64,000 bases of DNA, taken from assembly GCF_900116515.1 (NCBI RefSeq), contig NZ_FPBA01000025.1:1-64000 (forward strand), in the 5' to 3' direction. This document shows, piece after piece, positions 25,802 through 35,212 of this stretch (its first letter is position 1; each line of letters starts with the position of its first letter). This DNA comes from Geodermatophilus amargosae. GTDB lineage: Bacteria; Actinomycetota; Actinomycetes; Mycobacteriales; Geodermatophilaceae. The position numbers and the translations under genes are program-made. The notes under the pieces are model-generated. The model searched no databases. It saw nothing but the letters and a program-made list of their open reading frames with translations, and was not told the origin of the DNA.

Positions 25802-27208
25802 GTGGACCGCCTGAGTGCGACCGACGCCGGGTTCTACTACGCGGAGACCGAGAACGCGCCGCTGCACGTGGGCTCGGTGGCGGTGTTCGAGGGGCCGGCG
25901 CCGTCCTACGGCGACCTGGTGCGGCTGCTGCTGAGCAAGCTGCCGCAGGTGCCGCGCTACCGGCAGCGGGTGCGCGAGGTGCCGTTGAACCTGGGCCGCC
26001 CGCTGTGGGTCGACGACCCGCACTTCCAGATCCTGTACCACGTGCGGCACACCGCGGTGCCCAAGCCCGGCGGCCCCGAGCAGCTGCGCAACCTCGCCGG
26101 GCGGGTGCTCGGCCAGCGCCTGGACATGGCCAAGCCGCTGTGGGAGGTCTGGCTGGTCGAGGGCCTGGAGAACGACCGGTGGGCGATCATCTCCAAGGTC
26201 CACCACTGCATGGTCGACGGCGTGGCCGGCACCGACCTGATGCAGATCATGTTCGACCTCGACCCGAACGCCGAGCAGACGGCGCCGCCCGACTGGTCGC
26301 CGCAGCGCACCCCGTCGGGCCTGGCGATGGTGGCCGGCGCGCTCACCGAGACCGCCACCGCTCCCCTCCGCCAGCTCGTGCACAGCCCCGACGCCCTCGC
26401 CACCGGCGCGAAGGGCCTGGTGGGCAGTGCCCGGGCGGCGGTCAACACGGTCCCGCAGCTGGCCCGCCAGGCGCTCACGCCCCTGGCCCGCACGCTGACC
26501 GGGCCGATCGGCCCGCACCGCCGGTGGGCGTGGTCGGACGCCCAGTTCGAGGACCTGCGCACCGCCCGGACCGCGCTGGGCGGCACGGTCAACGACATCG
26601 TCCTCACCGCGATCACCCGCGGGTTCCGCGAGCTGCTCACGGGCCGCGGCGCCCTCGGCGCCGACACGGTCGTGCGCACCATGGTGCCGATCTCGGTGCG
26701 CAAGGAGGGCGAGCGCGGGTCGCTGGACAACCGGGTGACCGCGGTCTTCGTCGACCTGCCCGTCGGGGAGCCCGACCCGCTGGCCCGGCTGGCGTCCATC
26801 CGCAGCCAGATGGACGAGTACAAGCGGACGATGCAGGCGGTCGACGCCCGCTCGATCATCAGCATGGGCGACTACGTCGCGCCGAACCTGCTGGCCATGG
26901 GCGTCCGGGCGGCCATGCAGACCGGGCAGATGTGGTGCCAGGCGGTGACGACGAACGTGCCCGGCCCGCGGGTGCCGCTGTACGTGCTCGGCAAGCGCAT
27001 GGTGTCGGCGCACCCCTACGTGCCGATCGCCGGCGGCACGCGGATCTCGATCGGGATCTTCAGCTACCTCAACGAGATGACCTTCGGCATCAACGCCGAC
27101 TTCGACGCCTTCCCCGACATCGACGTCCTGTCTGCGGGCATCTGCCGCGGCATCGCCGAGCTCGGGGAGCTGGCCGCCGCAAAGCAGCCGGCCGCGGCCT
27201 CGCGGTGA
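25802..27208 (+). CDS. wax ester synthase / diacylglycerol acyltransferase
   Basis: A 468-aa WS/DGAT enzyme, which moves acyl groups from acyl-CoA to fatty alcohols or diacylglycerol to make storage lipid. The active-site motif HHxxxDG is HHCMVDG (His134, His135, Asp139). It begins VDRLSATDAGFYYAETE, the family start; I chose this GTG because AGGAG lies 5 nt upstream, whereas an ATG 18 bp earlier lacks a good ribosome site. The C-terminal domain with TTNVPGPRVPLYVLGKRM is complete. Confidence 0.92.
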   Translation: MDRLSATDAGFYYAETENAPLHVGSVAVFEGPAPSYGDLVRLLLSKLPQVPRYRQRVREVPLNLGRPLWVDDPHFQILYHVRHTAVPKPGGPEQLRNLAGRVLGQRLDMAKPLWEVWLVEGLENDRWAIISKVHHCMVDGVAGTDLMQIMFDLDPNAEQTAPPDWSPQRTPSGLAMVAGALTETATAPLRQLVHSPDALATGAKGLVGSARAAVNTVPQLARQALTPLARTLTGPIGPHRRWAWSDAQFEDLRTARTALGGTVNDIVLTAITRGFRELLTGRGALGADTVVRTMVPISVRKEGERGSLDNRVTAVFVDLPVGEPDPLARLASIRSQMDEYKRTMQAVDARSIISMGDYVAPNLLAMGVRAAMQTGQMWCQAVTTNVPGPRVPLYVLGKRMVSAHPYVPIAGGTRISIGIFSYLNEMTFGINADFDAFPDIDVLSAGICRGIAELGELAAAKQPAAASR

Positions 27209-27267
27209 CCCTCCGGCCGCCGGGCGTGACCCGGTTCACGTCCGGCGGCCGGGGGTAGCGGTCCGGG

Positions 27268-28275
27268 GTGACCGCTCCCGATGCTGACCTGACCGTCGCC
27301 GTCACCGGCCCCACCGGCACCTTCGGCGAGGGCCTGGTCCCGCTGCTGCAGGCCGACGAGCGGATCGGCCGCGTCGTCGGCATCGCCCGCCGCCCCTTCG
27401 ACCCGGCCGCCCGCGGCTGGACGAAGATGGAGTACCGGCGGGGCGACGTCCGCGACGCCGACGCGCTGCGCGAGGCCTTCGCCGGCGCCGACGTCGTCGT
27501 CCACCTGGCCTTCCTGATCACCGGCAACGCCTCGCGGCAGACGACCCGCGCGATCAACGTCGACGGCACGCTCAACGCCTTCCGGGCCGCGGCCGCCGCC
27601 GGAGCGCGCCGCTTCGTCTACGCCTCCTCCGTCGCCGCCTACGGGTTCCACCCGGACAACCCGGTCGGCATGACCGAGGAGTGGCCGGTGCGCCCGGCGG
27701 CGAAGCTCTTCTACGCGCAGGAGAAGGCCGAGCTCGAGCAGCTGCTGCAGGCCGAGGCGCAGGCCCACCCGGAGATCGACCTGTACCTGCTGCGCCCGCC
27801 GGTGGTGCTCGGTCCGCACACCGTGGGCGCCAAGGACGTGCTGCCCGGCCCGCTGGCCCCGCTGGGGCGGCGGCTGGCCGAGCAGAGCACCCGGCGGCTG
27901 CCGGTCCCCGTGCCGGCGTTCGTCCCCGCCCTGCCCCTGCAGTTCATCCACGAGGACGACGTCGGCCAGGCGCTGGTCCAGTGCATCGTCGCCGCCGGCC
28001 CGCCCGGTGCCTACAACATCGCCGGCGACGGCGTCCTGACCGCTGCCGACGTCGCCCGGGAGTACGGCGCCATCCCGCTGCCCCTGCCGGCCGCACCGGC
28101 CCAGCTCGCCGCCCGCGCGGTGTCCCGGCTGCCGTTCCTGCCGCCGGTCGCCGAGTGGGTGGAGGCCGCCAGCCACCCGGCGATCATGGACACCACCAAG
28201 GCCAAGCGGGAGCTGGGCTGGCAGCCGCGCTACACCGGCCTCGAGGCGCTGCGCGCCACCCTCGACCACCGCTGA
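27268..28275 (+). CDS. NAD-dependent epimerase/dehydratase
   Basis: A 335-aa extended short-chain dehydrogenase. The cofactor loop is TGPTGTFG, the first acidic turn RRGDVRDAD, a Ser-containing segment YASSVAAYG and the catalytic YxxxK is YAQEK. The C-terminal half looks like the substrate domain of nucleotide-sugar or sterol-type epimerases; the substrate is unknown. Its place between the wax synthase and plsB suggests lipid or cell-envelope work. GTG start. Confidence 0.85.
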   Translation: MTAPDADLTVAVTGPTGTFGEGLVPLLQADERIGRVVGIARRPFDPAARGWTKMEYRRGDVRDADALREAFAGADVVVHLAFLITGNASRQTTRAINVDGTLNAFRAAAAAGARRFVYASSVAAYGFHPDNPVGMTEEWPVRPAAKLFYAQEKAELEQLLQAEAQAHPEIDLYLLRPPVVLGPHTVGAKDVLPGPLAPLGRRLAEQSTRRLPVPVPAFVPALPLQFIHEDDVGQALVQCIVAAGPPGAYNIAGDGVLTAADVAREYGAIPLPLPAAPAQLAARAVSRLPFLPPVAEWVEAASHPAIMDTTKAKRELGWQPRYTGLEALRATLDHR

Positions 28276-28408
28276 GACCGGCACCGGCGCCGCGCCGCGC
28301 CGCGAGGGGGCAGGATCTGTCCCCCGCGGCGCGTGCCCGTGACCAGCAGGGGCTCCCCCTCGCCGGACCCGGCGCCGACGAGCCGACGAGTGCCTGAGAG
28401 GAACGCGC

Positions 28409-30661
28409 ATGAGCCCCGGAGCGGACACCGACGTCCCCCGCATCGTGCTGGTCGACGTCTCGAGCGAGGTGGAGCGCCGGCTGGTGGCCGGCGCCCTGCC
28501 GCCCGGCGGCACGGTCCTGCCGCTGAGGGGCTCCGCGCTGGCCCGCCCGCTGGCCGACGCCGACCCCGCCACGGTGGTGACCGCCACCCGCGTGGCCTGG
28601 GCGCCCGGCGGCGGGTCCGAGGTGACCCGGCAGGGCACCGGCCGGCGGCGCCGGCGGGAGCGGTGGTCGGCCGCCCGGCCCGCGCTCAAGCGGCGCCCGC
28701 CGCGCCCGTTGCAGGCCGCCGCGGTACGCCGTGACCCCGACCGGGCCCGCGTGGTGGTGGCCGAGCCGGCCACCGTGGCCGAGCTGACCGCGCGCTGGGA
28801 CGGCACCGGCACGCTGGCCGGCTTCGTCGCCCACCAGGCGGCGCTGGCACTCGACCGGGCCGAGCGGCAGGTCGTCGGCGACCGGGCGAAGGTGCCGCGG
28901 CACGTGGCCGAGGCGATCCGCTACAGCCCCGAGTGGCGCGCGGAGGTCGCCGCGCTGGCCGAGCGGCTGGAGGCCCCCGAGGCGGAGGTGGCCGCCGAGG
29001 CCGCCGCCGACCTCGACGAGCTGGTCGCGGCCATGGACCCGGCCGCCGTCGAGGTGTTCACCGGCCTGCTGCGGCCGGTGCACTCCCGCGCCTGGGACGT
29101 GCAGGCCGACACCGCGCGGCTCACCGACCTGCGCGAGCTCAACCGCACCCACCCGCTGGTGTTCCTGCCCAGCCACCGCTCCTACGTCGACCCACTGGTG
29201 CTCGCCGACGTGCTCGCCCGGCACGACTTCCCGCGCAACCACGTGCTCGGCGGGGAGAACCTGCGCTTCTGGCCGGTCGGGCCGATCGCCAAGCGGGCCG
29301 GCCTGGTGTTCATCCGCCGCACCTTCGGCGACGACCAGGTCTACAAGACCGCCGTCCGGGAGTACCTGGCGTTCCTGCTGGCCAAGCGGTTCAACCTGGA
29401 GTGGTACATGGAGGGCGGCCGCTCCCGCACCGGCAAGCTGCGCCCGCCGCGGCACGGGCTGCTGCGCTTCGTCGCCGACGCCGTGGAGCGCAAGCGCGTG
29501 GAGGACGTCTACCTCGTCCCGGTCTCGATCACCTACGACCAGCTCCGCGAGGTCTCCGGGATGGCCGCCGAGCAGGGCGGCGCGGCCAAGCGCGGCGAGG
29601 GCCTGTCGTGGATGGCGTCCTACATCCGCGAGCAGGTGCGCACCCCCCTGGGCACGGTGCACGTCGGCTTCGCCGCGCCGCTGTCGCTGGCCACCGCGCT
29701 GCGCAACGGCGCCGACCCGGCCGACCCCGACGCCCGCCGGCTCACCTTGCAGAAGGTGGCCTTCCAGGTCGCCGTGGGCATCAACTCCGTCACCCCGGCG
29801 ACGGCGACGGCGCTGGTGACCACGGCGCTGCTCGGCGTGCGGGACCGGGCACTGACGCTGGCGCAGGTGCAGCGGGTGCTCGAGCCGCTGCTGCGCTACC
29901 TCACCGAGCGGGACCTGCCGCACTCCGGCGCGGCCCTGCGGAGCGCCCGCGGTGTGCGCTTGGTGCTCGGCGCGCTGGCCGCGCAGGGCGTGGTGACCGT
30001 CTACGAGGGCGGCGAGGAGCCGGTCCACGCCATCGAGCGCGGCCAGCACCTGGTGGCCGCCTTCTACCGCAACAACGCCATCCACCACTTCGTGGACCGG
30101 GCGATCGCCGAACTCGTCATGCTCCGCGACCCGGCCGACCGCTGGGAGGAGGCACACCGCCTCCGCGACCTGTTGAAGTTCGAGTTCTTCTTCCCCGAGC
30201 GGGATTCCTACCGAGAGCGGCTGGCGGCCGAGCTCGAGCGGCTGGACCCACAGTGGGAGACGTCCGACGGCCGCGAGGTCCTCTGCCGGGCCGACCTCCT
30301 GGTGGCCCACCGGGTGCTGCGGTCCTTCGTCGACGCGCAGCTCGTCGTCGCCGAGCGGCTCGCCGCCCGCGACCCCCGCACGCCGGTGACGGAGCCGGAG
30401 TTCCTCGCCGAGTGCAGTGGGGTCGGCCAGCAGATGCTGCTGCAGGGCCGGCTGCACGGGCCGGAGTCGCTGTCCCGGGAGCTGTTCTCCGGGGCGCTGC
30501 GGCTGGCCGCGAACCTCGACCTGGTCGACCCCGGCCGCGAGGAGCTGGCCCGGCGGCGGCAGGAGTGGGCCGCTCGAGTCAGGGACGTCGTCGGCCGAGT
30601 AGTGGTGATCGACGAGTTGGACGCCGCGGCGCGGCGGGAGAACGTGGGGGTGGAACCGTGA
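28409..30661 (+). CDS. plsB: glycerol-3-phosphate 1-O-acyltransferase
   Basis: A 750-aa PlsB-type acyltransferase, first step of glycerolipid synthesis (glycerol-3-phosphate plus acyl donor to lysophosphatidate). The acyltransferase blocks are clear: HRSYVDP (HX4D, His256), the GPIAKRAGLVFIRR segment, YMEGGRSRTGKL and the VPVSITYDQL block. An Arg-rich N-terminal region of about 100 residues precedes the conserved part. The stop overlaps the next start in GTGA. This matches plsB2 beside the HAD-PlsC gene of mycobacteria. Confidence 0.93.
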   Translation: MSPGADTDVPRIVLVDVSSEVERRLVAGALPPGGTVLPLRGSALARPLADADPATVVTATRVAWAPGGGSEVTRQGTGRRRRRERWSAARPALKRRPPRPLQAAAVRRDPDRARVVVAEPATVAELTARWDGTGTLAGFVAHQAALALDRAERQVVGDRAKVPRHVAEAIRYSPEWRAEVAALAERLEAPEAEVAAEAAADLDELVAAMDPAAVEVFTGLLRPVHSRAWDVQADTARLTDLRELNRTHPLVFLPSHRSYVDPLVLADVLARHDFPRNHVLGGENLRFWPVGPIAKRAGLVFIRRTFGDDQVYKTAVREYLAFLLAKRFNLEWYMEGGRSRTGKLRPPRHGLLRFVADAVERKRVEDVYLVPVSITYDQLREVSGMAAEQGGAAKRGEGLSWMASYIREQVRTPLGTVHVGFAAPLSLATALRNGADPADPDARRLTLQKVAFQVAVGINSVTPATATALVTTALLGVRDRALTLAQVQRVLEPLLRYLTERDLPHSGAALRSARGVRLVLGALAAQGVVTVYEGGEEPVHAIERGQHLVAAFYRNNAIHHFVDRAIAELVMLRDPADRWEEAHRLRDLLKFEFFFPERDSYRERLAAELERLDPQWETSDGREVLCRADLLVAHRVLRSFVDAQLVVAERLAARDPRTPVTEPEFLAECSGVGQQMLLQGRLHGPESLSRELFSGALRLAANLDLVDPGREELARRRQEWAARVRDVVGRVVVIDELDAAARRENVGVEP

Positions 30662-33612
30662 CGGCCGAGACGCCGCCCGGTGGTGGACTGCGCGAGCAGG
30701 CGGCCGCGATGGCCCGGTCGAACGTCTGGACCGAGGAGCAGCTGATCGCCGACGTCGACGCGGCGCCGCCCGGCCGGCGGGTGGGCGCGTTCTTCGACTT
30801 CGACGGCACGGTGATCGACGGCTACTCGCTGGCCGCCTTCGCCCGCCACCACCTGCGCTCGCTGGAGGTCACGCCGACCGACCTGGGCCAGCTGCTGCTG
30901 ACCGGCCTGCGCGGGGTCACCACCGAGGACGACTTCGAGCGGTTCACCGTCTCGGGCATGCGCGCCTGGGCCGGCCGCAGCGAGGACGAGCTGGCCGAGC
31001 TCGGCGAGCGGCTGTTCGTCCAGGGCATCGCCGGGTCGCTGTACCCCGAGGCCTGGCGGCTGGTGACGGCCCACCTGCAGGCCGGGCACACGGTCGTCCT
31101 GGCCTCCTCGGCCACCCGGTTCCAGGTGGAGCCCGCCGCCCGCGCCCTCGGCGTGGAGCACGTGCTGGTCTCCCCCGTCGAGATCGTCGACGGCGTCTGC
31201 ACCGGGCGCCCCGGCGGCCCCCTGCTGTGGCGGGCGGGCAAGGCCGCGGCCGTGCGCGCCTTCGCCGAGGAGCACGGCATCGACCTGCTGCAGAGCTACG
31301 CCTACTCCAACGGCGACGAGGACGTCCCCTTCCTGCGCACCGTGGGTCGCGCCCGCGCGCTCAACCCGGGCCGGGGGCTGACCGCCGCGGCCCGGCACTA
31401 CTCGTGGCCGGTCGCCCGGTTCCGGCGGCGCGGCCGCACCGGGGCCGCCGACCTCGCCCGCACCGTCGCCGGCATCGGCGGCATGTTCGGCGGCTTCACC
31501 ACCGGCCTGGCGGTCGGCGCGCTGGGCGGCTCGCGGCGGGAGGCGGTCGACCTCGGCCTGACCCTCGCGGGTGAACTCGGCAGCGCGCTGGCCGGCGTCC
31601 GGCTCGACGTCCAGGGCGCCGAGCACCTGGCCACCCGGCCGGCGGTCTTCCTGTTCAACCACCAGAGCCAGCTCGACGTCCTGATCCTCGCCAAGCTGCT
31701 GCGCGGCGGGTTCACCGGCGTGGCCAAGAAGGAGCTGGCCAGGACGCCGGGGTTCGGGCTGGCGTTCCGGCTGGCCGACGTCGCTTTCGTGGACCGCAGC
31801 GACCCGGCGCAGGCCCGCCGCGCCCTCGAGCCGGCCGTCCAGCGGCTGCAGGAGGGCATCTCGCTGGTCATCGCCCCCGAGGGCACCCGCTCGGCCACCC
31901 CGACCCTCGGCCCGTTCAAGAAGGGTGCCTTCCACGTCGCGATGCAGGCCGGCGTGCCGATCGTGCCGGTGGTCATCCGCAACGCCGGCGAGCTGATGTG
32001 GCGCGGCGCCACGGTGGTCACCGCCGGCACCGTGCAGGTGAGGGTGCTCCCGCCGGTGCCGACGACGGGCTGGCGCGCCGAGGACGTCGACCGGCACGTG
32101 ACCGACGTCCGCGACTCCTTCCTCGCCACCCTGGCCAACTGGTCGGGCCGCACGCAGCGCCCGGTCGTCGCCGAGTCGCCGACCGCTGACGACGGCGTGC
32201 CCGCCCCCGCGGTCCCGGCCGCACCGCTGGACTGGGGCACCTCTCCGGAGATGAACCCCATCGAGACGGCGATGTGGCGCGCCGAGGCCGCCGACCCGCG
32301 GCTGCGGGCCAACGTCACGCTGCTCGAGATCCTGGAGACCGCGCCCGGTTGGGACCGCTTCCGCGGCGCGCACGAGTGGGCCTCGCGGATGGTGCCGCGG
32401 ATGCGCCAGCGGGTGGTCGAGCCCGCGCTCGGCGTCGGCGCGCCGCGCTGGGTGACCATCGAGGACCTCGACCTGGACCGGCACGTGCACCGCGTCCGGC
32501 TGGAGGAGCCCGGGTCGATGCGCCAGCTGCTCGCCATCGTCGGGGAGTTCTCCTCCGCCCTGCTCGACCGCGACCGGCCGCTGTGGGAGGTCATGCTCGT
32601 CGAGGGGCTGGCCGACGGGCGCGCCGCTTACGTCGTCAAGACCCACCACAGCACCACCGACGGGCTGGGCGCTGTCCAGCTCATGGGCCTCCTGCACCGC
32701 CGCGGACCCGAGACCGACCCCGCCCGCCCCGAGCCGCCGGCCCCCGTGCCCGGGGAGGTCTCCCGCGTGGGCGCGCTCACCGAGCAGCTCGTGGGGACGG
32801 CGCGGTCGGTGCCCCTGGCGGCGCTGCGCCGCGGCGTGGAGGCGCTGGGCGCCCTCCGCCACCCGCGTGAGGTGGCGGCGCAGGCGCTCGACGCCGCCCG
32901 TGCGGCCACGAAGACCCTCGCGCCGCCGCGCGGGAGCTCGCCGCTGCTGGCGCCCCGCGGCGGGGACTGGCGCTTCGAGGTGCTCGAGGTGCCCCTCGCC
33001 GACCTCAAGGCGGGTTCCAAGGCGGCCGGCGGGAGCCTCAACGACGGCTTCCTCGCCGCGGTGCTCGGCGGTTTCCGCCGGTACCACGAGCGCTCCGGCG
33101 CGCCGCTGGGGACGATGACCATCGGCATCCCGATCAGCCTGCGCGCCCGCGACGACGCCCAGGGCGGCAACCGCTTCACCGGCGCCCGGTTCACCGCGCC
33201 GCTGGACGAGGCGGACGCGGCGGCGCGGGTGTCCACCATCCGCGAGTTCGTCCTGTCGGCGCGCGAGACCAGCACCAGCGGCGTCACCGACGACCTGCTC
33301 GGCCCGGCGCTGCACTGGATCCCCGCCTCCGTCGTCGGGGCGGTCTCGGGCCGGCTGACCGGCGCGAACGACGTCCAGGTGAGCAACATGCCCGGCGTGA
33401 CGCACCCGGTCTGGATCGCCGGGTCGCGGATCCTGCGGATGTTCCCGTTCGGGCCGCTGCCCGGGTGCGCGGCGATGGTCACGCTGCTCTCGCACGAGGA
33501 CACGTGCTGCATCGGCGTCAACCTCGACGCCGCCGCGGTCACCGACCCGGCAGGCCTGGTGGCCGACCTGCAGGCCGGCCTGGACGAGGTGGTCGCACTG
33601 GGCCGCCGGTGA
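30658..33612 (+). CDS. HAD phosphatase - PlsC acyltransferase - WS/DGAT triple fusion
   Basis: A 984-aa protein with three enzymatic parts. An HAD subfamily-IB phosphatase (about 35-260) carries FFDFDGTVIDG, and NGDEDVPFL supplies the late acidic motif. A 1-acylglycerol-3-phosphate acyltransferase (about 310-490) carries NHQSQLD (His335, Asp340) and APEGTRS. A complete WS/DGAT (about 525-984) carries HHSTTDG (His663, His664, Asp668). In mycobacteria the HAD-PlsC protein and a WS/DGAT are separate neighbours (Rv2483c, Rv2484c), so the fusion is consistent with that order. With PlsB it could run glycerol-3-phosphate to triacylglycerol on one polypeptide, if the HAD part dephosphorylates phosphatidate; that last activity is inference. 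Confidence 0.9.
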   Translation: MTAETPPGGGLREQAAAMARSNVWTEEQLIADVDAAPPGRRVGAFFDFDGTVIDGYSLAAFARHHLRSLEVTPTDLGQLLLTGLRGVTTEDDFERFTVSGMRAWAGRSEDELAELGERLFVQGIAGSLYPEAWRLVTAHLQAGHTVVLASSATRFQVEPAARALGVEHVLVSPVEIVDGVCTGRPGGPLLWRAGKAAAVRAFAEEHGIDLLQSYAYSNGDEDVPFLRTVGRARALNPGRGLTAAARHYSWPVARFRRRGRTGAADLARTVAGIGGMFGGFTTGLAVGALGGSRREAVDLGLTLAGELGSALAGVRLDVQGAEHLATRPAVFLFNHQSQLDVLILAKLLRGGFTGVAKKELARTPGFGLAFRLADVAFVDRSDPAQARRALEPAVQRLQEGISLVIAPEGTRSATPTLGPFKKGAFHVAMQAGVPIVPVVIRNAGELMWRGATVVTAGTVQVRVLPPVPTTGWRAEDVDRHVTDVRDSFLATLANWSGRTQRPVVAESPTADDGVPAPAVPAAPLDWGTSPEMNPIETAMWRAEAADPRLRANVTLLEILETAPGWDRFRGAHEWASRMVPRMRQRVVEPALGVGAPRWVTIEDLDLDRHVHRVRLEEPGSMRQLLAIVGEFSSALLDRDRPLWEVMLVEGLADGRAAYVVKTHHSTTDGLGAVQLMGLLHRRGPETDPARPEPPAPVPGEVSRVGALTEQLVGTARSVPLAALRRGVEALGALRHPREVAAQALDAARAATKTLAPPRGSSPLLAPRGGDWRFEVLEVPLADLKAGSKAAGGSLNDGFLAAVLGGFRRYHERSGAPLGTMTIGIPISLRARDDAQGGNRFTGARFTAPLDEADAAARVSTIREFVLSARETSTSGVTDDLLGPALHWIPASVVGAVSGRLTGANDVQVSNMPGVTHPVWIAGSRILRMFPFGPLPGCAAMVTLLSHEDTCCIGVNLDAAAVTDPAGLVADLQAGLDEVVALGRR

Positions 33613-33682
33613 GGTGTAGCGGGTCCCCGGTGCGGTACTGCCGGGTTGTTACCCGCGTCACAGCCGAGCCCAGGGAGCGGCC

Positions 33683-35212
33683 ATGAGCTTCAACCTCGCC
33701 ACCATCCTGCGTGAGTCCGCCTCCGCACACCCCGACAAGCCGATGCTCCGGCTCGGCCCGCTCACCCTGACCTACGGCCAGGTCGACCAGCTGTCGGGGC
33801 AGGTCGCGGCCGGTCTGCGGGAGGCGGGGCTGCAGCGTGGCGACAGCGTGGCCCTGCAGCTGCCCAACGTGCCGCAGTTCGTGCTCGCCTACTTCGGCGC
33901 GCTCAAGGCCGGCATGACCCTGGTGCCGCTCAACCCGCTACTCAAGGCGCCCGAGGTGAGCTACCACCTGTCCGACAGCGGCGCGCGCGTCCTGATCACC
34001 TTCGACGCCTTCGCCGAGGAGGCGGTCAAGGGTGCCGCCGGCGCCGGCGACGTGCGGGTGTACGTGGTGCCCTCGCCCGGCGGCCCGGAGGCGCCGCCGG
34101 ACACCACGCCGTTCGACGCGCTGCTCGCCGCCGGACAGGGCGCCGACCCCTCCGAGGTCGAGCAGATGTCGTCGGAGGACACCGCGGTGGTCATCTACAC
34201 CAGCGGCACGACCGGCAAGCCGAAGGGCGCCGAGCTCACCCACTTCCAGGCCTACATGGCGGCCTCCGTCGCGGCCGAGACCTTCCGGTACCAGGACGAC
34301 GACGTCGCCATGGCGGTGCTGCCGCTGTTCCACGTCTTCGGCCTGTCCAGCGTCATGAACTGCGCCGTCCGCGCGGGGGCGACCCTGGTGCTGGTGCCCC
34401 GCTTCGACGTCGGCGCGGTCCTCGACGCCATGGAGCAGCACAGGGTCACGGTCTTCTGCGGCGTCCCGACGATGTTCGTGGCGCTCATGCACGCCGACCT
34501 GACCGGCCGCGACGTCTCCTCGCTGCGGATCTGCGTGTCCGGCGGCGCCTCGATCCCCGGCGAGGTGATCAAGGGCTTCGAGGCCGCGTACGACGCGACG
34601 GTCCTCGAGGGCTACGGGCTGTCGGAGACCTGCGCGGTGGCCACGTTCAACCGCAGCGCCGAGGAGCGCCGGGTCATGTCGATCGGCAAGCGCCTCTGGG
34701 GCTGCGAGGTGCGCGTGGTCGACACCGACGACCGCGAGCTGCCGTACGGCCCGGACAACGTCGGCGAGATCGTGCTGCGCGGGCACAACCTCATGAAGGG
34801 CTACCTCGGCCGGCCCGAGGCCACCGCCGAGGCGATGAAGGGCGGCTGGTTCCACACCGGCGACCTCGGCTACCAGGACGAGGACGGGTTCTTTTACATC
34901 GTCGACCGGAAGAAGGACCTGGTCATCCGCGGCGGCTTCAACGTCTACCCGCGGGAGATCGAGGAGGTCCTGCACGCCCACCCGGCGGTGCTCGAGGCCG
35001 CCGTCATCGGCCGGCCCGACGAGCGGCTCGGCGAGGAGGTCGTCGCCTACGTCAGCCTGCGCCCCGGCGCCTCGGCCGAGCCGGCCGAGGTCATCGACTT
35101 CTGCAAGGAGCGGCTCGCGGCCTACAAGTACCCGCGCGACGTCGTGGTGATCGACGAGCTGCCGAAGGGGCCCAGCGGCAAGGTGCTCAAGACCGAGCTG
35201 CGCGCCCGCTGA
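33683..35212 (+). CDS. long-chain acyl-CoA synthetase-type AMP-binding enzyme
   Basis: A 509-aa ANL-superfamily ligase that should activate fatty acids to acyl-CoA via acyl-AMP. Motifs: YTSGTTGKPKGAEL (P-loop, about 168-181), YGLSETCAV, GWFHTGDLGY, the hinge DRKKDLVIRGGFNVYPREIE and the catalytic Lys in PSGKVLKTEL. Length is normal. It follows the acyltransferase genes and could supply their acyl-CoA. The ATG has GGGAGCGG upstream. Its last 26 bp overlap the convergent hydrolase gene. Confidence 0.92.
   Translation: MSFNLATILRESASAHPDKPMLRLGPLTLTYGQVDQLSGQVAAGLREAGLQRGDSVALQLPNVPQFVLAYFGALKAGMTLVPLNPLLKAPEVSYHLSDSGARVLITFDAFAEEAVKGAAGAGDVRVYVVPSPGGPEAPPDTTPFDALLAAGQGADPSEVEQMSSEDTAVVIYTSGTTGKPKGAELTHFQAYMAASVAAETFRYQDDDVAMAVLPLFHVFGLSSVMNCAVRAGATLVLVPRFDVGAVLDAMEQHRVTVFCGVPTMFVALMHADLTGRDVSSLRICVSGGASIPGEVIKGFEAAYDATVLEGYGLSETCAVATFNRSAEERRVMSIGKRLWGCEVRVVDTDDRELPYGPDNVGEIVLRGHNLMKGYLGRPEATAEAMKGGWFHTGDLGYQDEDGFFYIVDRKKDLVIRGGFNVYPREIEEVLHAHPAVLEAAVIGRPDERLGEEVVAYVSLRPGASAEPAEVIDFCKERLAAYKYPRDVVVIDELPKGPSGKVLKTELRAR

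Noticed and set aside
30208..33495. 1095-codon open frame on the minus strand opposite plsB and the triple fusion
   Set aside because: Antisense shadow; both plus-strand genes have complete catalytic motifs and good starts.
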